This document shows positions 23,649-35,489 of a stretch of DNA of 64,000 bases, one piece after another. A model generated the notes under the pieces. The model was not told the origin of the DNA. It made no database searches and saw only the letters and a program-made list of their open reading frames with translations. A program made the translations under genes and the position numbers. How positions within the stretch are numbered: the first letter of the stretch is position 1; the number at the start of each line of letters is the position of its first letter. The stretch comes from Annulohypoxylon bovei var. microspora (taxonomy: Eukaryota > Ascomycota > Sordariomycetes > Xylariales > Hypoxylaceae), in the NCBI GenBank assembly GCA_022836615.1, contig MU405274.1, positions 124,001 through 188,000 on the forward strand. The letters run 5' to 3'.

Positions 23649-25631
23649 ATGCATCTACTCGCAGTGCTAGGATTGTTTACAATCTCAGCTACTCTCGATC
23701 TGACAGTTGCCCAAGTGCTTCTCAATTTAAGACAACGGAATTCAACCCTCGACTTAGCACCTCGAGACAATCCAACTGAGCCGACGACATGTCTACAGTG
23801 GCTAGATGATGTGGTTGAGTACACAGCTGAAGTCAAAATTGGGACGCCAGGCCAAACCATGACTGTTAGAATCGAATTCGAGACGTTCTTCACAAATACT
23901 ACATTAATACCATCCACAAACTCAACAAGCTGTGAGAACACCACAGACATCCATGACGGGTGTCACTTCGGATCGTGTCAGTAACCCTCCATATCTAATC
24001 ATAAATCTCTACCGAGGGTAGTTTTATTATAATATTAATGACATAGAGGTAAAGTCAACCAAAATGTGTCCTCGACATTTTATATCGACTCTATATATGC
24101 TCGCGAGGGAGAGCCTTGGGCGGGAGTTATGTTCACTGACACACTTGAGTTTGGTGGCATATCTGGGTTGCATTATTCTATGGACCTGTTATATGATGTA
24201 GCACCGCCTCCAAGCCACATCGCAGTATTCACAGGAAATACGCCTGCAATCGATAATACGGAGCCATCTTTACCATTCTTATACCTTCTTGGTGATCTCG
24301 ATAATTATGATAACAACATAGTTGACCTAATGGTAACGGGTGGACATATTCCAACTCCCGCCTTCAGTCTGTGGCTCCAAGATGGACGTAAGTATACTAA
24401 GACTTATAACATACCATTACGAAGAATCCTCTAATATGAAACTAATCTATAGTGGTTAGATGATTTCACGGGAGGCCTCTTGTTTGGCGCCATTGATACA
24501 AATCGCTATGAGGGGGACCTCGTTAGTCTAGACACGTATGACCGAGACAGTCTAGAAGTTCAACCGGCAAGACCGCAGCAGACACCAAACGATGCTGAAA
24601 TAAGAGGACCGGTTATCTCAATCGCGATGACCTCACTTTCAGCCAGTAGCCCTACAGGAACGGATGACATCTGGGTTCAAGGTCCATTGTTAGTCCGCAT
24701 CAAGTTGGGAGATGACCTGTGGCTCTCGCCTTACCTTGCAGCACAAATGCGAAACATAACAGGAGCGTTTGTACGTCTGGACGACACTGGCGCTTATGAA
24801 TACACCGTAATACCCTGCTCTATGCGATACAGTCTAGGATATTTCACCTTCGGCTTTGGTGGACCAGAGGGTTTTAAGGTCAATGTCACTATGGGGAGTC
24901 TAGTCGTACCGCCACCCAGAACACTTCGCAACTTATTCGATTCCTTCGGAAAGGACATGTGCAGATTTGGAATCTCTGAAACGAAAGGCTATGATGTGGG
25001 GTTTCTGAGCAGTCACCTGCTTCGCTCGGTCTACACTGTCGTTGACCTATATAACAACAAGGTAGCAATGGCTCCCATTAAACTCAACAACACATGTAAT
25101 GGATCGAATATCGTCACATTCGACGGAAATGGCGCCTCTATTCCATCCGCGACTTCAGCACCAGACCAGCCATCATCGGTAAGCAGGATTGCGTGGTCAG
25201 GGCCATCGCAGCCACCCTCGTTTCGGGCCGCAGAAGGCTTCGGACAACTCACAATTGCAACAACAGCACCGTCATCCAAGGCCAATTCCAACCCAGGAGG
25301 ACATATTGGCGACATCGGAGTGAATGTTGGCATTATAACTTCTGTTTCGGTTATCTTTCTTGTGATATTTACTCTCGTCATACGGAAACGACGGAAAGCA
25401 ACTCGCGATTTAGCAAACAGGGAAGAGCCCGAGCTACAAGAAAATCCCATAGAGATAACCCGGGTACAGCAGACATACAGCATCTACGGAAACATCTACC
25501 CAGCAGAGCTACCGGGTGTAAGAGAGCCCTCGGAGCTACACGGTACGGAATTGTACCCGGAGTTGCCTGGCGACTACCAGTTCCCCGAAAAGGCAGATGT
25601 CGAGGCCATGGTAGAAAAGGAACATTTTTAG
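23649..25631 (+). CDS. Membrane-anchored aspartic-protease homologue lacking catalytic Asp
   Basis: Three exons (23649-23980, 24047-24387, 24460-25631) give 614 residues; intron phases are 2 and 1 (66 and 72 bp). There is a signal peptide (residues 1-21), then a pepsin-fold domain: YTAEVKIGTPGQ (about 58-69), GGLLFGAIDTNRYEGDL, PYLAAQM, and LLRSVYTVVDLYNNKVAMA near its end. At the first active-site position, where DTG is expected, the sequence reads EFE. At the second, where DSG is expected, it reads KLG. A Ser/Pro-rich stalk, one transmembrane helix (about 507-530), a basic stop-transfer KRRK and an acidic, Tyr-containing cytoplasmic tail of about 80 residues follow. It is probably a non-proteolytic surface protein, possibly a ligand-binding or receptor-like molecule. 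Confidence 0.8.
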
Positions 25632-26382
25632 AAACCCCCTTACTTAATGAGTCTTGCCTATCAAAGTTCAAGTCTACCGCTGGCCGGTTCCTAGCAAAAT
25701 TCAGATTCGACCCCCTTATGCGGCAAACGTCATGCTGCGAAGACGGTCTATTAATAATGATGCCATCGAGTTCATGAGACAACAGGACACAGCCATCAGA
25801 CTTAGGTAGGTACCTATGATGAGTGGCTAGAGAACCGGATTGGGAGAGCTAACACCACTGTGTTGGACTGGAGATTAAAGCGATTCGCTGTAATAGCAGC
25901 GCTAGCTGGGGATCGACACCTCTGGGCATATGGGTAAGATCTTACGCCTCGAATAGGAGAGGTCAGTGTAAATGGAAAGTTATCTTAGATTTGATATATA
26001 TTTATATTTGATATTTAGTACCAATGATTAGAGCGGAACCGGGCGCCGGCTTAACACATGGGAAAGCGCCACGGTGTTGTCTGAATATATAAAGCTCTTG
26101 CCCGTTTATAAAACTCTCGGTTTTCTAAACGGCCTACGAATTATAGTTCTCACAAGCCAGTGCCTTAAACATGATCGGATATGGAAACATCCTAGTCACA
26201 TAAAATTCGATTAGAATTTGCAATTCATTGCAGAATATGAAACCCTTTTCCTATTTGCCATTTTTCGAGTCTAGCACTCTAGCAACTAACTGACGATGCA
26301 TCCCAAATACACCGTAAGAACCCATATGAAGACGAGAAGTGCCGGCATACTAACATTAGGAGCCTTGATAGGGAGACGCAGC
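25632..26382. other. Convergent intergenic region
   Basis: 751 bp between converging genes, AT-rich, presumably 3' UTRs. I see nothing else in it. Confidence 0.5.
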
Positions 26383-28130
26383 TTAACCTTGCATCTTCTT
26401 TCTCTTGCCGACCTGGGCAGAGAAACCGGTCTTGATGGCGGTGACGGAACGACGGGATCCGCACGAGTTGCAGGTGATGAAGTAGAGACGGTTCTCTCCC
26501 TTGTTGAGTTCGGTATCGGGAGATCGGCATGTCTTGCAGGTGACGTACTCGACTATTCCTAGTTAGAAACGAGGAGGCCTAGAACTTATATGATAAGGGG
26601 TGACTTACTGATGTATTTTCGCAGGACATTCTCGATCTGCTTCTGTTGGAATCGACCCTTGATAACCAATCGTCTGCTTCCGTCGACGGAACCGTTCGTG
26701 CCCAACTCGGCAAACAAGTAGGCGGTAACGTGCTCCTCGCTTCGCTTCATTCTCTTGGTAATTTCCTGGATGTTGGCGAAGATGGTCTTCTTGTTGCCTT
26801 CACGTAAGCACTGTGGAGGCGGGATCTTGTAGCTTCGTGTGCCGCTGGAGGCGTGGTCGGGGTTCTTCTGAGCTAGCAGGCTGAAAAAGCGGTTGAGCAG
26901 TAAGTCGTAGCTGATCGCCTTAGTCTCATCATGACTCCAGATACCGGTTCCCTTCTCCATATCTCCACTTTGCTCATCCGTCTTAGAGTCGGCAGCGCCC
27001 TCCGCGTCACCGCCTTCCTTTTCAAGATCGAGCGCTGCAAGCTTAGCGGCAAATTCATCACCCTCACCAGCCTTAGGCGCCTTCTTCTTTTTCTTCTTCT
27101 TCAGGGTGAGGTCGAGGCCGCCAGCGTCAACTGCTCCGTCGGCAGCACCGTCGGCCTCGGCCCCATCCGCATCCTCGACCTTCTTGGCCTTCTTCTTCTT
27201 CTTCTTAAGGAGGTCGAGACCACCTTCGTCAGCGAGAGGGGCGGCGTCATCGACGGGAGCTTCTCTCGAATCAGTAAAGGCCCCAAGAGCTGCTGAGAGC
27301 GGCGGCGTACGGGGAGTATGGGACATAGCGGTGTCCTTTGTCTCTTCGGAAGCCATGGTGGATATTTTGCCGTCGGCTTCGACTACGAGGGCTTCGGAAT
27401 TAAAAACGACGGATTTTCGTTGCTTGCGGTCGGGGATGGAGGGACGTTCCTATTGGTTAGAACCGTGTTAATAATAGGTAATATAATCTAGATTAGACTA
27501 GAAAAATAGGGTTCCAGACGGGATGTAATCGGATCGAATGCGCCAGTAACGACAGTCGAAACGTCGATGTTGAAGATTGAATGAAGTGTGTTGAATACGC
27601 GTATGTGAGGGTTATGAAATATGTAGAAATGGAGTATGACTCTTGTGACTTCTACAGTCTCGGAATTTTCAATGTGGCCCGGAGTATGAACTTTGGTGGG
27701 GCCTGCCCGCTGCCCACTGCCCACAGTACATCTTTTATCCCATAGAAATTTGGAGGGGCAAAGATGATCCCTCCTCGTTACACCCCTCCTTTATCGCTCG
27801 TGGGGGAAATTTCAAGGATCTCCAGCACAGCTAGGGCATAGGTCAGGTACAAAAACCACTGTACCTCAGGTATCCCTCTTTTTCGCAAGCTGGAGTGTAG
27901 TGGAGAGTTGTTACCAGCGAAGCTTGTAACCTTGGAAGTTGCAAAACGCCGGTCCCGATCGAATGCGTGAGGTCGAAATAAATCAGGCAATTTCCATCCC
28001 GCGTCCCTAAATAGGAGGATGGATACTGGGGAATGCAGAATGGAGAATGTGAAATGTGAGGAATATTAAGACGAGTCAAATTCAAACTTACGGTATCTGC
28101 TACTGCATCTGTCGCATCTGGCGCAGCCAT
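26383..28130 (-). CDS. Translation initiation factor eIF2 beta subunit
   Basis: Three exons (28130-28092, 27449-26609, 26558-26383) give 351 residues. The first exon encodes only 13 residues (MAAPDATDAVADT) and is followed by a 642-bp intron. All three exons join in phase. The second exon begins ERPSIPDRKQRKSVVF, a normal eIF2-beta N-terminal segment, so the Met at 27356 is unlikely to be the true start. Two poly-lysine blocks (K6, K7), known in the family to bind eIF5 and eIF2B-epsilon, precede the conserved core. The C-terminus has the zinc-binding CKTC...CNSC motif. The factor is part of the eIF2 ternary complex that delivers initiator tRNA. It corresponds to yeast SUI3. The gene is divergent from MIM2. 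Confidence 0.93.
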
Positions 28131-29017
28131 CCTTGCTTTACTTTTGCTTTGCCTTTTGCCTTTTGCTAAACTATCCTATCCGGTCGTATCACTCTAATTT
28201 CTCGATGCCCAAATCAAGAATATGTTGCAGGTTCGATATCACCTGTGGTGGCGATAAAGACGTCGTGGTGGGTTGATATTGGAACTGGCAGTAGTGCAAG
28301 CTGGATGGTGGGAAATAAATATTGACAAGCTTTTCCCTTTTTACCAAATTTTAGCTTGGCTCCTGTTGTTTGCGAAATGGCAACAGAAGTCGGGTTTGAA
28401 GTTTGGGTAAATTGGAAAGATGAAGAAATGGAAAGGAGCGCTTGGGCTATCCTATGACGTTTAAGCCCTACGATGGAGTGCATTTTAACTTTCCAATGGA
28501 GGGGTCCTTTCCCTTTACAAGCCAGGGCTGTTGGCTGACAGTAACCCGTTGCTGCCGTTGCCAGCTTGTGACTCAGCGCACTCAACTGAGTTACCTGACC
28601 CCCCACATTAAATAACGTTTCCACCATTCCCCCACTCGGAAGTAAAGGTTGGCCAATGATAGGCCGAAACCGGTCGGCATATGCGGCATATGGTCAATGC
28701 ATAATGTTCTCAGGTTGATCCGTAAAGAGGTACGTATTAGGTATACATCATAGCTTTGCCTCAGCTTGTAACAGCCACAACTTACAACAGCAAGCCTCGT
28801 TTCAATACTTCAACAATACCAAATATAATATCTCAGTTGCGCTGCGTATCGGGGATAAGATTGTGGTCTCAGTTCTAGGTCGTTCGAAGGCTGGCAGGAC
28901 TCAATGCATCGGATCTGTTAGCAGTAGCGCCTCGTTCGCTACTCTCTGTCGAGCTTCAATTATTTAGCTTAGGCGTCTCTCAACATTTAGCTTTGGTCAT
29001 TACGTTACCATCGAACC
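28131..29017. other. Divergent intergenic region between eIF2-beta and MIM2
   Basis: 887 bp containing both promoters. A 137-codon open frame on the minus strand (28214-28627) has no recognisable features and is not annotated. Confidence 0.5.
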
Positions 29018-29397
29018 ATGTCTCTCTCCGACTCCTTCACCATGCCCGACGTCCCCGATTTCGACCACGACGAGGTCGATTCCCTTCCTTCTACCTCCAC
29101 CGAGAGTTTCACATCCGACGACGATTATGATGCGCAGAGGGAATGGGAGCAGAGCATAGAGCAGCTACAGCTGCTTCTGACCATGATCTTGGTACCCTTT
29201 GCCGGCAAATATCTCGGTCGCAAATTTGCCTACTGGAGTATGATTCCGAACTATCTCCTAAGATATTCTCGATTCTAACTTAAATTTGAATAGGTTGGGC
29301 GAGATACATGGAATGGATGCATAACGTTGAGATACGGTGGACGAATAAGGCGACTTTTAAAGCTTCCGGCGCAGTCGAAGCAGCGGCGACGCTCTGA
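29018..29397 (+). CDS. MIM2: Mitochondrial outer membrane import protein Mim2
   Basis: Two exons (29018-29237, 29294-29397) give 107 residues; the 56-bp intron has a TCTAAC branch site and is phase 1. An acidic, Ser-rich N-terminus (about 50 residues) is followed by EWEQSIEQLQLLLTMILVPF, a single transmembrane segment, then GKYLGRKFAYWS|WARYMEW across the splice junction. This Gly/Arg/Phe/Tyr/Trp-rich motif is characteristic of fungal Mim2. Mim2 pairs with Mim1 in the outer-membrane MIM complex, which inserts alpha-helical proteins. The gene is small and easily missed by gene finders because of the intron. Confidence 0.88.
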
Positions 29398-30765
29398 ACG
29401 ATGACCGGATATGTACCCTATTTGAATTCACGAGAGGGGACTTTTGCGGAAATAGACCGGATGGCACCCTATTTGTGTATATAAGGGTATTTGCTGTGGA
29501 TGGGGGATCGTCACCAAAAGACCGCAGCATAGTCGCGAATTCGAAATAACGTCTGCACCTCAGCTGCTCACACCCACCTCGTGAATGCTTTTCCTGTTCA
29601 TGTGAGGTCTCTGCCGAGTAGATCCGACCCAAGATTTGCAGAAATAAGCTTGTTAGAGTCCTCGGGGACCCTTTATTATCTTAACCTGCATCCCTTGCTC
29701 AGGGGAGTTCTACCGTGCCACGATGAAGCCCACGAGGATCCATTCGCCCAATCATCAACGCTACGGTACGTGATTATTTGGTTAACAGTCGTGGTAGGTG
29801 TTGCAGGCCCTCCCAACCTGCTGGATAACCCAATAATATTGAGACCGAAAATCTCATTTCGTCTCTCAATCCACAACACCTCCCCAAGTGGTAAAAACCC
29901 CCGTCTACAATGGCCATGTTTGATTTTACAGGAAGATCTTCCATGTATCATAGGCCTGCCCGTGATTGGTATTATCCGTCTACCTAGGTGGGTTTACCCA
30001 GTATAGAGTTACGTTATTAATAGACCGGCAGCAAGGCCTTGTCTGCCCGGGGTGCCTTCAGCCGCAACATGTGCCATGAAATTGCCCGGGCATCCATGCA
30101 TCATGTTTGCAGATTTCATCAAGGAATTACGACACTTGAACAGCTATTATTGAAAGATTTCACAACGGCTTACGTGACTTTACTAGGGCGGTGACCTATT
30201 GGCCACAACTTAGTCGTCTGAGGTTTGGTGTAAAGGCCGAATTAATTCAGCCGTGGCCTTTCAGATCTCTCATATCTAGTACGTAGGCCATCTCCAGCAC
30301 ACACACATACATGTGACATTTGGTGTCTATCCTCGTGGGTTGACCTTAGCGCTTGGCACCAACAGTGGTCGTTTGGAAGGGTCGAGGCACAATATCACCC
30401 ACGTATTATGTTGTGAGTTGACAGGTTGATAGTAACAGCCCACGTGTACCGCATAACCCAAGTATGACTAGTGATGGAACAAACCTAGGTAGGATATAAT
30501 TGACAAGGACCTTGTTCTAATCTTTGTTTGCGATCTTGACGGACTGTATCAAAACATTTACCACGAGCCATGACAGTATTCTACACCAGATCATATTGTA
30601 TCATAACATTTATGCCATTCCACAGAACCAATTCAGTACATAAGCGTTATCGAGCGATCGAATACCATCAAAATGCTTCACACTACAAACCGAAAACGAA
30701 ACGATCGATTCGAGTTTAAAAAACAAGAATACATAGATCACGATATATCAACAACATCGTCAAAA
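29398..30765. other. Intergenic region upstream of the DnaJ gene
   Basis: 1.37 kb between plus-strand genes. Open frames at 29581-30006 (plus) and 29676-29951 (minus) overlap each other and show no protein features. CCTAGGT-type motifs occur at about 29980 and 30484. Confidence 0.5.
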
Positions 30766-31875
30766 ATGGTGCGGCCGAACTTTCCAAAGCACGACCTTTA
30801 CAAGGTCCTCGAGGTCGACAGCAATGCGAGTTTAGACGATATCAAGAAGGCGTACCGAGAGCTTTGCAAGAAGGTACACCCAGACAAAGCAGAGGGGGGG
30901 AGCACACCAGAGAACACGGAGAAATTTCAGAAAGTGCAGGAGGCCTGGGAGATCCTCCGCGACGAAGTTCTGAGGCGGGAGTACGATCAATATCGTGCCA
31001 ACAGCGCCAAGGATAGCAGCCGTCGCGACGACAGGGATACCGACTCGGGCCGTCGGCGCAAGGAACGGAAAGAACGCAAAGAACGCGAGGAGCGAAGCGG
31101 TAAGAAAGAACACGGCCCCCGAGGTAGCGCAAAGCCGAAGAGAGATCGGGCTCACGATAAAGCAGATGACACGTACGAACCGAAGCCGAATCGCAGCAGA
31201 AAACCCTACTACGAGGATTGGGCAGAGAGCGACGATCATGATAGCAAGTCGTACAGGCCGGGACCGGGCAGTTGGCACTACGGCGGCGTGCCACCATTTT
31301 ACGCATCGCACCCGCCCCCGCCTCCGCCACCTCCTCCACCTCCGCAGTACGGCTCTTACGACCAGCAGTACAGGCCTCACAGCGCTCGAGGCCCGCCTCC
31401 CATCAAGCTCGAAGACCGCATCATCGCGATGCGTATTCGGGTTGACCTAAACCAGGCGAACCGAGAAATGGACAACTTGCAGGCCGACTTCAAGAGTTTC
31501 AAGGCGAGCTTCACGCAGTTCATGGTCGGGGATAGCGAGCAGCGCAGCTGGGGGATGATTTTCCGCGGCATCGACGACTCCCTCGATTTCCTAGAAGATA
31601 CGTACGACATCATCCACGCCCGACTGCTAGCCGTCGAAACCGGCCACGGTGGGCCGATCGTGACCTTCGACCTCCCCGAGCTTCTCGGCATCCTCCAAGC
31701 TCACATCACCCGGATGAAGTACTCGCTAACGGCGGCGCTCATCATCCTCGGTCAGCTGTCCAGTTATGTGCCGTACGAGGTGGAACAACAGCTTTTTGCA
31801 AGCCTGGAACGAAGACTGTATGTAATGGCGTGGCCTAAATGGATGCCCACAGACTACGGGGTACCACAAGCGTAG
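30766..31875 (+). CDS. DnaJ (J-domain) protein with poly-proline linker
   Basis: Single exon. Starting at 30766 it gives 369 residues; an in-frame ATG at 30673 would add 31 residues that look like untranslated leader. The 30766 site has the better context (AAAATGG) and lies just before the J domain. The J domain (about residues 7-75) has DLYKVLEVDSNASLDDIKKAYR and the HPD motif needed to stimulate Hsp70. A highly charged Arg/Lys/Glu region follows, then a run of eleven prolines (about 186-196). The C-terminal helical domain (about 220-369) is unfamiliar to me. It is probably an Hsp70 co-chaperone with a lineage-specific C-terminus. Confidence 0.85.
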   Translation: MVRPNFPKHDLYKVLEVDSNASLDDIKKAYRELCKKVHPDKAEGGSTPENTEKFQKVQEAWEILRDEVLRREYDQYRANSAKDSSRRDDRDTDSGRRRKERKERKEREERSGKKEHGPRGSAKPKRDRAHDKADDTYEPKPNRSRKPYYEDWAESDDHDSKSYRPGPGSWHYGGVPPFYASHPPPPPPPPPPPQYGSYDQQYRPHSARGPPPIKLEDRIIAMRIRVDLNQANREMDNLQADFKSFKASFTQFMVGDSEQRSWGMIFRGIDDSLDFLEDTYDIIHARLLAVETGHGGPIVTFDLPELLGILQAHITRMKYSLTAALIILGQLSSYVPYEVEQQLFASLERRLYVMAWPKWMPTDYGVPQA

Positions 31876-33954
31876 ACGAAGCTAATCGTATGAATAGGGG
31901 CGCGATGCAAAACTGCACATACTGAAAGAACATAAAAGGAGCCTAGTACAAAAGAATACGGGGTGTAAAGATACCCTTTGAAAAAATTCCGGGATTCTGT
32001 ATGTTTGTACGATATATGGGCTAAGGGGGGCGTTGGCGACTGTTATAGATCTTAATGGGGAGAGAGTAGATGCATTTTCATTGTTATAAAAAAAGAATGT
32101 CTTATAAATAAAAAGTATGTTTGTCTTTTTAGAATTCGACCGTGCGTTCTTTGATGCTATTCCAATCTTTGACCTCGATACCCTTGCTGTTTTATAGAAT
32201 AAAGATGTTGAATCCCGTGTAGTAAAAGCTAAATTTCACTCTGTTCACGATGTAAGTCCAATCCCCGTAAGCCACGTGACGGCTGATTGGCTAGTACTAA
32301 AATGAGGCGACGAAAAGGAGAAAAATAATGAAATGCTAGGATATGCCTAAAAACCGGGAAGTCTATCATGCAAACTGGCAGACTGGTTATAAGCTCCGCT
32401 CCCGTACGAGATAGCTACTGACCTGTACCTAGAGCAGCTAGAGATAATAGCTACCTAGCAATACGATCGTAGTGCGATACTCCCTTGATACTAGACTAGT
32501 TTTAACTGGCTAAATAGCCGGACCACTATCAAGTTTTAAACTTGGCTTGCTGGTAATGGTTGATCTAAAATGACGGCATAAGCCCACATAGATGCGGTAG
32601 TCCGAACGCCAAGAACGAACGGCTGCAGCATGTCAGTGAAAGTCAATTCCTCAACAGGAAGTTTGCATAAGCTTAGTCTACATATGTGGTTACCATCGTA
32701 CGCTCGGATTGTTTGGTTTATTGTATGCGCTTGTGTAGATGCGTTTTCATCAACACGACAAGAGGTGGACTGATCGATGTTGTAACGAATTTGAAACTGA
32801 GGAGGGCTGTGTATAATCAATAGAGGTAATACCTGCGGCGTTGAGAAAGTTTATGGACGATCACGAACTGACCCAATTTTGAATACGAATTTTGCTTGGC
32901 TTAAGAGAAAGAGAAAATACGACGAATTAAGTCGTCGACATAGCCATCCGTTTAAAAAAGAGTGGATCCCGGGATGATTTAGTTTAAACAGAAGGCAATG
33001 ACGACGTTTAACTATACGGTAATTACATACCTGACCGCGGCCTCTATGGCCCCACCCCTATTCCGGATTTTTACAACCACCCTCCTTGTTTCCCTTACTT
33101 GCTCCATGTAGCTCCAATATGCGGCTCCTACGGAATTATATTGTAGTGCATCTATTGTCGACAAAAGAAACTCGGTCAATTCAGGGGTATGGTTGTCTTT
33201 AATGTGCTAAGACACTCTCGCGCTGTATATTTAGTCTCTTGCTATTTTTATCTATACATATAGTTTTCAAGTATTCGGCTTAGTAACTCGCTGTGTCATA
33301 TGTATCATACGGTACCTACATACATACATTCTCGTTCCTGCAGATCCAAGTCAATTTACACAAGGCACGCCACATCTCCATCAATATCTTGACCCGGAGC
33401 TATGGAGTATGAGTGGGCGAATTTCGCTCTGTGTCGGTTGTTTGTGTCACCTGCAACGATGTTGCAGACACACCCTCCTTCCCTTTTTGCCGTTGAGTGG
33501 CCCAAGGTGGCCAATACCCTGCTTTTACTTGCTTTGCTGAGTGCCCCTTTCCTTGTTCTGAGGAATCAGAGAATACATAGCTGTGTACCATCTTTTAAAG
33601 CCAAGGAAAGGGACTTCTTAGCATGTCGCACTTTCTCTCGTGTCATTCCAGAATCCACGTCAGGAGGTTTTTCTCTTCCACCTTTCCACCTTTCCACTCG
33701 TTGTTACTCCATCTTGACTTGTTTCCCCTTCTCAAGGACAACTCACTCGTTAATGTTGTCCCAGTGTCTTCCAATATATCCGTCTTCGCAAACTGTTTGC
33801 TATTAATTCTTCTTTCCATCACCCTCACTCGTTTGGGATTGTAAACAAACACGTGCTTGACCTTGCTTGACGAACACCACACCACCACACCATATTATCG
33901 CCAATCCCAAATCATAATAGCCAATTGACTATTTACTGTCATATCAACATAATA
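31876..33954. other. Intergenic region upstream of the GH72 gene
   Basis: 2.1 kb with no supported gene. A pyrimidine-rich stretch of about 450 bp (about 33400-33850) precedes the GH72 start and is likely promoter and leader. Short TACA tandem units occur at about 33315-33328. Confidence 0.5.
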
Positions 33955-35489
33955 ATGCGCTCGTTCGCTCTCGCGTCCGCTCTAGCGGCGGCGAGTATGG
34001 TCCAAGCAGGACCTACTCCTACGGAACCAGAGTTGCCGAAACGCGCTGACTCTCTCCCAACCGTGACCGCGTCTGGCAATGGTATGGCCTCAATTCTCCC
34101 CTTGTAGGTATTAGACAGAAGCTAATGGCAGATGGTAGCGTTCTGGGCCGGTTCTGACCGATTCTATATTCGAGGTATCGACTACCAGCCTGGTGGTTCT
34201 TCCGCCAATAGCGACCCTCTTGTTGACACCGATACTTGCAAGCGAGACATCGCCAAATTCAAGGAACTCGGCGTCAACACGGTCCGTGTCTATTCTGTAG
34301 ACAACTCTGCCGACCACAAAGATTGTATGCAGGCTTTGAATGATGCTGGCATCTACCTAGTTCTCGACGTCAACAACCCCCAGTATTCCATTAACCGAGA
34401 CAAGCCGGCTCCGTCATACAACGACGTCTACCTCCAGAGCATCTTTGCCACCATTGACGAGTTCGCCAAGTACGATAACACGCTCGCTTTCTTCTCGGGC
34501 AATGAAGTTATCAACGACAAGCCCGAGTCTGTGAAGGCCGCCCCTTACGTCAAAGCTACCACTCGTGATATGCGACAGTATATTGGCTCTCAGAAGTATC
34601 GCAAGATTCCTGTCGGCTACTCTGCCGCCGATGTGAGCCAGAATCGTATGCAGACTGCACAGTACTTCAACTGCGGTACTGACGATGAGCGTAGCGACTT
34701 TTTCGCTTTTGTAAGTGTTTTCAATCGCCACCTAACAGCGTAGGAGCTAATGATTACGGTGTAGAACGATTATTCTTGGTGTGCTCCGTCCTCTTTCGAG
34801 CAGTCGGGCTGGGACCAGAAGGTTAAGAACTTTACTGGTTACGGGATACCCATCTTCTTGTCTGAGTGGGGCTGTATAACAAACAGCCGTACCTTCGAGG
34901 AGTTGAGTGCGTTGATGAGCGATCAGATGTCCGGTGTTTACTCGGGCGGCTTGATGTACGAGTACAGCAGAGAAGGGAACGGGTACGGTATTGTCGAACT
35001 CTCCGGAAGTGATGCTACCGTCAAAGAGGAGTCCGAATTTGCGAGCTTCAAGTCAGCCTTGAGCAAATACCCGGCGCCTAGCGGAAATGGCGGGTTTACC
35101 TCAACGACTGCGTCGGCTGCCTGCCCGACCGTGGATGATACCTGGGATCTCGAGGAATGGGGTGCGAGCGCACTTCCCGCTATCCCTGAAGGAGCTTCTA
35201 AGGTACGTAGATCGTTCTAGCTCACCTTGCTAGTTGCTAGCCTAGAGAACTAACAAACTTCCAGTTCATGACTTCGGGAGCTGGTTCTGGACCGGGTCTC
35301 AAAGGTGATGGTTCCCAAAACGCCGGAGGTACTTCGACCGGCACTGCTTCGCCTGGCTCCGGATCCGTGACGGCAACCGCGTCGGGAGAGAACGGCAGTG
35401 GTCGACCAGCTCCGCCAATGGACATGAGCATTTTCGCCGTTGCCAGCGTTGTTGGTGCCTTTACCCTCGTCGGTACTCTGTTATTGTAG
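33955..35489 (+). CDS. GPI-anchored 1,3-beta-glucanosyltransferase (GH72, Gel/Gas family)
   Basis: Four exons (33955-34081, 34139-34710, 34765-35202, 35265-35489) give 453 residues; all phases agree. There is a signal peptide (about 1-19) and a KR site at about 30. The GH72 domain runs from FWAGSDRFYIRGIDYQPGG (about 43) to YEYSREGNGYG. The acid/base Glu is in SGNEV (residue 165) and the nucleophile Glu in FLSEWGC (residue 267; most homologues have Tyr where this has Trp). There is no CBM43/X8 module. A Ser/Thr/Gly-rich stretch ends in a hydrophobic tail (FAVASVVGAFTLVGTLLL) suited to GPI attachment. The enzyme elongates and remodels cell-wall beta-1,3-glucan. An in-frame ATG at 33925 would put a hydrophilic stretch before the signal peptide and is not preferred. 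Confidence 0.95.

Noticed and set aside
26586..27356. Met at 27356 as the eIF2-beta start
   Set aside because: Conserved family sequence lies in frame upstream, and a phase-matched first exon exists at 28130-28092.
28214..28627. 137-codon minus-strand open frame
   Set aside because: It lies in the eIF2-beta/MIM2 promoter region, has no domain or signal, and looks compositionally like non-coding DNA.
29581..30006. 141-codon plus-strand open frame
   Set aside because: Overlaps an opposite-strand frame, shows no family features and sits in AT-rich intergenic sequence.
33402..33806. 134-codon frame upstream of the GH72 gene
   Set aside because: Pyrimidine-rich promoter sequence; the translation is low in charged residues and shows no recognisable motif.
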